From Halocaridina rubra (taxonomy: Eukaryota > Arthropoda > Malacostraca > Decapoda > Atyidae), in NCBI GenBank assembly GCA_037179515.1, contig JAXCGZ010015150.1, forward strand, positions 1 through 64,000: a stretch of 64,000 nucleotides of DNA, read 5' to 3'. Position numbers and translations under genes: made by a program. Numbering within the stretch: position 1 is the first letter of the stretch; every line of letters starts with the position of its first letter. Below, one piece after another: positions 58,235 to 64,000 of the stretch. The notes under the pieces were generated by a model, which was not told where the DNA came from, did not search any database, and saw nothing but the letters and a program-made list of their open reading frames with translations.

Positions 58235-60684
58235 TCACTCTTTGTAAACAACAAAATCATTATATTTAGAGGGTAAAATATTCCTTGTACTCCTTGTGAT
58301 TCTCTTTTGAGGAGTGAAAGACTCTTGAACTCTGAGATTCTCACTTGTTGGGTTCACATGTTTATCCTGTGGAATTTCAACCTGTTGCTGACTTTGCACT
58401 ACATTACTAGAATCTTCACTACTGTGATATGAAACATTTCTTTCATTTGACTTATTAAGGTCTACTCTATTTCTTCTCAATAAACCAGCATCAGTTGAAA
58501 TTTCATAAGATCTCTCATCTAAACGTTCCTTCACAATACCTTTTTCCCAAGCTTTCTTTCCCATTACAGTGGGTTTTATTCTCACAACATCATCTTCCTG
58601 TAAAGGATCAAGATCTTTGGCATGCACATTGTAATATTTAGCGGACCTGCTATTTCTATAATGTCTGTTAATCTTAATTTTATCTACATTGATCTCAGAT
58701 GGTTTCAACAACTTTGAAGAAACTGGGAGAAGAGTACGTGTGCGTCTCCCTAGGCTTTTTTGAGCCGGACTGTATTCATCACTGTGAGACGGACAATTAC
58801 GGTAGTCTAATATTGCCAAATAAGGGTCATTATTACTTTCTATGGCTTTTCTGAGTATGGACTTTGCAGTTTTTACAGCGGATTCTGCCTGTCCATTAGA
58901 CTGAGGATGTTTAGGGCTTGACGTACAATGTTCTATATCCCACACTCTTATAAAATTCTGAAATATATCACTTGTAAATTGAGTTCCACAGTCACTAACT
59001 AAGATGGAAGGAGTACCATACCTTGCAAAATGTGCTTTTAGCTTACGTATAACAGTAGATGCTTTTATATCTTCTAACCTATCAATTTCCCAGAAATTAC
59101 TGAAATAGTCTACTGTTACAAGATAAAACTGATTACTCATTTCAAAAATATCTGTGCCAACTTTCTCCCATGGCCTATCAGACACTTCATGTGGCATAAG
59201 AGTTTCTTTCTGCTGAGATTTTTGAAATTTACAACAGATTTCACATTGAGAAATATATTCTTTAATATCACCATTCATACCAGGCCAATATACACACTCA
59301 CGAGCCCTTCGTAGACAACTTTCTACGCCAATGTGACAAGAGTGAATAGCCTGTTTAATTTCTTTCCTCAAATTGGCAGGAATCACAACTCTATCACCTT
59401 TAAATACAAGTCCATTCTGTATAGATAGTTCATCTCTAATATGATAATAAGGCAAAACAGTTATAGGTACATTACATTTATACTCTGGCCACCCATTTGT
59501 AATCATATTTGTCACTTCAAGCAAAATTTCATCACTGGCCACAGCATCACGAATTTTCTTTAACCTGTCTTCCCTAATAGGCAAATAAGATACAACATTA
59601 ACATATTCAAAATCATTACCATTTTCAGTTTCACTTAGAAATGATCGAGACAGCAAATCTGCTATATGCATGTTCTTACCAGCAGTATGTTTAAGTTCAA
59701 TATCGTATTGTTGTGCAGTCAATAACATGCCTTGTAGCCTCTTTGGTGCTCTATCTAATGGTTTCAAGATTATACTCTGAAGTGGTTTGTGATCAGTTAT
59801 AACCAAAGTATGTTGTCCAAAAGTGTACTGATGGAATTTCTTTAAAGCAAACACAATAGCCAGCATTTCTTTCTCTATCTGAGCATACCTTGTTTCCGTG
59901 TCAGTTAGAGCTCTGCTTGCATAAGACAACGGTTTACCACCTTGCATTAGAACTGCACCAAGTCCACATTTGCTAGCATCACACTGTATAACTATCTGTT
60001 TATTTTGATCATAATAAGCAAGAATTGGAGTCTTAGTGATGCAACACTTAATTTTCTCAAAAGCTCTAGCCTGTTCATCACCCCAACACCATTCTTTGTC
60101 TTTACGTAAAAGTTGTCGTATGGGCACCATCAGGTCAGAGAGTCTAGGCATGAATTTTGACAAATAGTTTATCATTCCACTAAAACATTGAATCTCAGTG
60201 ACATTAGTTGGAGCTTTCATCGATACAATTGCTTCAATTTTACTGGGATCTGGCTTAAGGCCTTCATTAGTTATTACATGTCCAAGAAATGTTATCTCAC
60301 TCTTTCTTATTTCAGCCTTTTCTCTGTTAAGACGGATACCATGCTTACGACATCGTTCCAGTAAATTTCTTAAATTTTCATCATGATCTAACTGTGCTTC
60401 TTCTAGAGAATTACCTATTCCATATACCAAAATGTCATCAGCAATGCATATTTTCCTAGCAAACCATCTAAAGAGTTCTGTAGTCGTTTCTGAAAAACTT
60501 CACTACTGATTGCTAGGCCAAAGGGCAGTCTAAGCCACCGATATCTTCCAAAAGGGGTTTGAAAGGTAGTTAAATGACTTGACTCTTCATCCAAAACACA
60601 GTGCCAATATCCATTTCTTAAATCTAGTTTAGAGAACACTTTAGCTTGTGCTAATTCAGGTAAAACATCATCGATAATTGGCAT
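58235..60684 (-). pseudogene. gypsy element 2 pol (RT-RNaseH-IN), one frameshift, 5' truncated
   Basis: The minus-strand frame starts mid reverse transcriptase (60684-60415) with FSKLDLRNGYWHCVLDEES and RLPFGLAISSEVFQ. A frameshift near 60428 falls right at the active-site ADDILVYG region. The rest is one open frame of 731 residues (60430-58235). RNase H has QCDASKCGLGAVLMQ, EKEMLAIVFALKKF and ITDHKPLQSI. The integrase zinc finger is HSCHIG ... CEICCKF; the catalytic residues lie in GTDIFEM, SDCGTQFTS and NGQAESAVKTA; the C terminus has GKKAWEKGIVKE. It looks Mag-like (K02A2.6-type). Protease, gag and the first part of the reverse transcriptase are missing, cut at about 60690. The long open frame suggests a younger element than that at 23.7 kb. 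Confidence 0.9.
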
Positions 60685-61225
60685 AAATCGGATTGCCTGT
60701 TTCTATTGTTTCAGATAATGGACCCAGTTTTACTTCGCAGGAGTTCCAGGACCTTAATCAGTGCCGTGGTCTCAGGCATATCACAAGAGCTGTTTATAAA
60801 CCAAGTACTAATGGACTGGCTGAGAGGATGGTTTAGACTTTTAAGTGATCACTTAAGAAATTATCGTCTTCTGCTGACATTCAGTTGGTGACTGACAAGT
60901 TTGTGTTTGACTATCATCTAACACCTCATTCTACTACTGGTGTCTTGCCAGCTGAACTCATGTTTGGTCATCCTCTACATTCTCGGTTAGATTTATTGTG
61001 GTCTGGTGAGAGTGGTTCTGCTAAAGTTCACGAGCATCAGCAAGTTCAAAAGCAATTATACTCTAAGGAGCCTAGGAAGGTCCAACTCTCTCCAGACCAC
61101 TGTAATGATTCGAAACTATGCTAATCAAGGTCCTAAGTGGATTCCATCTGTTGTCACAGAGCAAGCTGGTCCCCTATCCTATACATGTTCTTTACCCTCG
61201 GGTGTAGTTAAGAGGCACTAGGACC
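60685..61225 (+). pseudogene. gypsy element 3 integrase C-terminal fragment
   Basis: In opposite orientation to element 2. It starts with a SDNGP-type segment around 60712-60760 in shifting frames and continues with YKPSTNGLAERM (the catalytic glutamate) near 60797-60835. After a frame break it runs DYHLTPHSTTGVLPAELMF near 60910-60970, then HPLHSRLDLLW and a chromatin-side C terminus, ending near 61221. Frameshifts and internal stops are numerous. Its first integrase catalytic residue and everything upstream are absent. Confidence 0.8.
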
Positions 61226-61432
61226 AGATTATTCCAAGGAATCAGTATCAAGGAAAAAAAAATTAGTTACTGTGACTAATTTTGAAAATAAAAAAAAATT
61301 CTGATTTGCAACGTTTCTAGCGATAATATTTTTGTGCACAGCCAATGGTAATTGGGTTTCATGTGCATGTTAAAAAGCAATTTTTTTTTTTTTTTTTTAC
61401 CTTTTATCAACATCAGGCTGTCTGTCTGGGTC
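61226..61432. other. retroelement-derived spacer, not resolved
   Basis: Holds A-rich and T-rich runs. It may be the 3' non-coding end of element 3 and the leader of the minus-strand element below. Confidence 0.4.
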
Positions 61433-61451
61433 TCTGTTTGGGCGCCAATTT
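61433..61451 (-). other. retroelement primer-binding site (tRNA-Lys-like)
   Basis: On the minus strand TGGCGCCCAAACAGAGAC closely resembles a tRNA-Lys primer-binding site. CGCCACAACA lies about six bases before it, as an LTR end would. The LTR end does not match the element-2 LTR, so this is a third element family. Confidence 0.65.
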
Positions 61452-61454
61452 ATT

Positions 61455-62340
61455 GTTGTGGCGAAGATGTTGGAAAGTTTCTGTTTTACTAAGGCGACAC
61501 AGTTTCTGAACTCAGGAGTTCACAAACACACAAAAAGAGAGGACAGATATTACTTGCACACCCTAATACCACTACTCGGTTAAATGAAACTCAGAATTCA
61601 ACTTTCTTTTACTTTTGGAAATGCAAGGACACATAAAATTTTTTTTTGTTAATTTTGGAAAACTGGAACAAATTTAAAAATTTAAATCTATGGAATGCAG
61701 CCTCGAATTCTGGAGGTGGTGAGAACGATTTCAATTCCCAGCACCACAGACAGATGCCAAGACTTTGGCCTCAACTTGAATATTACCTCTGTCACTCAGG
61801 CAGAGTAGAATAGAGGACACTGCAATTGCAGAAACAGAAACGACACACCGTTAATAATGGGAATACTGAAGGCACGAGCACACAAATAATGAGTTTCCAA
61901 TATTATTCTACTGTATGAAAATATATTGGTTAGTCAAAGTTAACCAGAAATATTTACGTTACCAAAAGAGCATATAATATCGTTAATTATTTGCAGGCAT
62001 TAGCGTAAAACAATTTATTCACAATATATGAAGAATCAGTGAGACAAATACACTATGTATTCATTAAATTGTGGTTAACAAGAAACGTTTGCAATGTCAA
62101 AAGGGCAAAGTTACTTATGAATTATTTGCAATTTATTTAAAGTATTACTTATTTGCAATTTATAGAGTAAAACACTTTATTTGCGATAAAGGAAGAATCT
62201 ACGAGACAAATATGTACAGTATTCATTAAATTGTGGTTAACAAGAAATGTTTGCAGTGCCAAAAGGGCAAAAATACCTTATGAATTATTTGCAATTTAGA
62301 GCGTAAAACACTATTTACGAGTAATGACGTAAAACACTTT
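61455..62340 (-). repeat. putative LTR of unknown gypsy element, with 162-bp subrepeats
   Basis: The sequence next to the primer-binding site should be a 5' LTR; its outer end is not defined. At 61925-62340 it contains about 2.6 tandem units. TGGTTAACAAGAAA(C/T)GTTTGCA occurs at 62072 and 62234, and a diverged form near 61936. Each is followed by CAAAAGGGCAAA, TTATTTGCAATTTA and GTAAAACA(C/A)TTTATT. Confidence 0.5.
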
Positions 62341-63422
62341 ATTTAAATTAATAGAAAAGGGGTGAAATGAAATTATAATTTGTTAGGAGGAGGGATAGAT
62401 TTTTACGCAGTAATGAGCAATCTTCTGAGGGCAAAATTTTACCTGGGCACCCACAATGAAAGACATTTAGCAATGTATACCAGCAGAAATTTTCAGGCCA
62501 AGGAAATAAATTTGGCAAAAGTGCATTGAGAAAAATTACTTAGGATTTGACCAGTAACGGGTTTAACAAGTTTCCTGAATTCCTAATTTGCTTGACCAAC
62601 GAGCTTTATCATACACTAACTCTCACCTTGTTTGTGCCAGATGAATTCCAGTAAAGATGCTCCCACAAAAAAAGTTTGGAGTAAGTGTGACTGCTGAGGC
62701 GAAATATTGCCTCTGTGATGTTTGGCTGCCAAATGAGAGCGATGAAGCATCCCTCTTGGTGACGTCATCATTTGGCCAGCCTGTAGGGTTTATTCAGAGC
62801 AGTAATTTGTCCCCCCAATGTTCTTTTTACTACAGTTGTAGTCCCTGGCAGAGATGCAAGGGAGAGACAGGATTTAAAGTGCAGTAAGCAGAAGCAAACA
62901 AAAGAAACGAGAAATAATTATGGGCAAAATAGGGTTACTGGTCGATATCAGCCGAGTATTATTTGCATTGCAGAGAAAGAATTTTAATATTCAAATAGTA
63001 AAGAAGTGACTGAAATGCATCTAGAGAGGCTAATGACATATCAGCAAGGTTAAATTTATAACAAAATTTATCACCTAGAGCAATTTTTATAATTTAACAA
63101 AATTTATCGGCAAAAGCACTCTTATAATAAGAAAATTGCATAAACAATGTATCCAATAGACTAGCTAGGATTACGGCATCATACATGAGAAAAAAGCAGA
63201 GAACAGAGAAATAGGAGGGAGATATTTATACTGGGATCATGCTTACTACTATATTCAAATTTAGCTACATACTGAAATATAAATTGTAAATAATCATAAT
63301 CTGAAAAATGCAAGGAGTGAGATTTTTTTTAGTAAGAAAAGAATTCAGTTAAAAGTTCATTAAAGAACTAATAAGACATCTATAAAGACCTCTGGTGACT
63401 TGGAGCAAAACACTCTGTCGCA
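62341..63422. other. no gene recognised
   Basis: Unique sequence. 62590-62890 is GC-richer and may belong to the LTR above, but no second copy is in the window. Confidence 0.5.
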
Positions 63423-64000
63423 CAGCCATAAGTTTTCATCAACAAAATCAATTTATCTAGAGAGTGAGTTCCATAAAAGACTGCCCACAGATGATAAGGA
63501 ATGATAGTTTTAAGTTCTCATGAACAAGACTTATTTATAATGAGATCAAGTTCTTTAGAAAAAAACTGCTACTATTGCCTGTGTAGAAGTTTTGTGTTTA
63601 AGAACAAGCCCTGAATCTTGAGTCTTCAGAAAAGAATGGATATCCACATATGGGTAGCTTTAAGTTCTCATGAGCAAAATAACTTGCCACGAGACAAGCA
63701 TCACTTGCAGGGAAAGAGAATGTGGTATTGTGAACTAGTCCACTCTAAACCTCAAATATTCAGGATTGAGAAAACGAACCTGAGACTGGCTGTAAGTTCT
63801 TACAAACATGAGCAATTTATCAAACACCAAGATCTTGAAAAGAGACACAGCTGTCTTGCCAACTGGAAAAAGAACAACGTTCTCACATATGTCCAAGCTC
63901 TAAAGCTCGGCTATTCTGGATCGAAAGAATATGCACATACAAAAAAAGTCAGTTTGCATGAACGAGACCAACCTATCATGGAATCAATGTAACTCACAGG
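63423..64000. repeat. repeat G, second copy (cut by window edge)
   Basis: Matches 46729-47284 in the same orientation over its full length with small indels. Shared blocks include CATAAGTTTTCATCAACAAAA, ACTATTGCCTGTGT(G/A)GAAG, AACAAGCCCTGAATCTTG and ACAGCTGTCTTGCCA. The array probably continues beyond 64000. Confidence 0.85.

Noticed and set aside
63618..63992. 124-residue frame at the right edge
   Set aside because: Lies wholly in repeat G; the matching copy at 46.9-47.3 kb does not keep the frame.

Overview
This is nuclear DNA of an animal, most likely a decapod crustacean; the species cannot be fixed from sequence alone. Pointers are the very high load of (AT)n, (AG)n and (AAT)n microsatellites, GT-AG introns, tRNA-derived SINEs, Mag-type gypsy elements, RTE and CR1/jockey-type LINEs, hAT and Tigger DNA transposons, and short TTAGG-type repeats. 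There is no bacterial gene organisation.

Only two host genes are supported. (1) The coding part of a CMTM/MARVEL four-helix membrane protein on the + strand, in three exons (29532-29672, 35083-35256, 35473-35712) that join in phase 0 into a 184-residue protein with a poly(A) signal at 35854. (2) A C2H2 zinc-finger coding exon on the - strand (51630-52935) with two frame breaks, so either a decaying gene or an assembly with indel errors.

Layout. 1-2.8 kb: Charlie-like hAT element, truncated by the window edge. 3.0-7.9 kb: satellite block with a tRNA-derived SINE (SINE-A) tandemly repeated at about 273 bp, a 182-bp satellite and long AT arrays. 8-12.9 kb: microsatellites and a SINE-B. 12.9-18.6 kb: two fragments of one LINE family, one nested in another repeat. 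19.4-23.0 kb: SINE-B, SINE-C and a near-full-length RTE LINE. 23.3-28.8 kb: Mag-like gypsy element with both LTRs between two SINE-B copies. 28.8-35.9 kb: the CMTM gene, whose first coding exon is preceded by a tandem array of decayed copies of its own acceptor/start region; its first intron holds a hAT MITE, palindromes and SINE-A copies. 36-43 kb: degenerate repeats, Tigger-type and palindromic MITEs, AT arrays. 43.4-46.1 kb: Tigger MITE and a decayed Tigger transposon. 46.5-48.2 kb: degenerate tandem repeat whose second copy closes the window at 63.4-64.0 kb. 50.3-56.0 kb: zinc-finger gene among many SINE-C copies. 57.8-62.4 kb: pieces of three gypsy-like elements joined head-on.

No operon or pathway links these features. 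Most of the window reads as layered insertion history: elements inserted in elements, microsatellites seeded by element tails, and old repeats turned into satellites. All identifications come from reading motifs; no alignment or database search was run.
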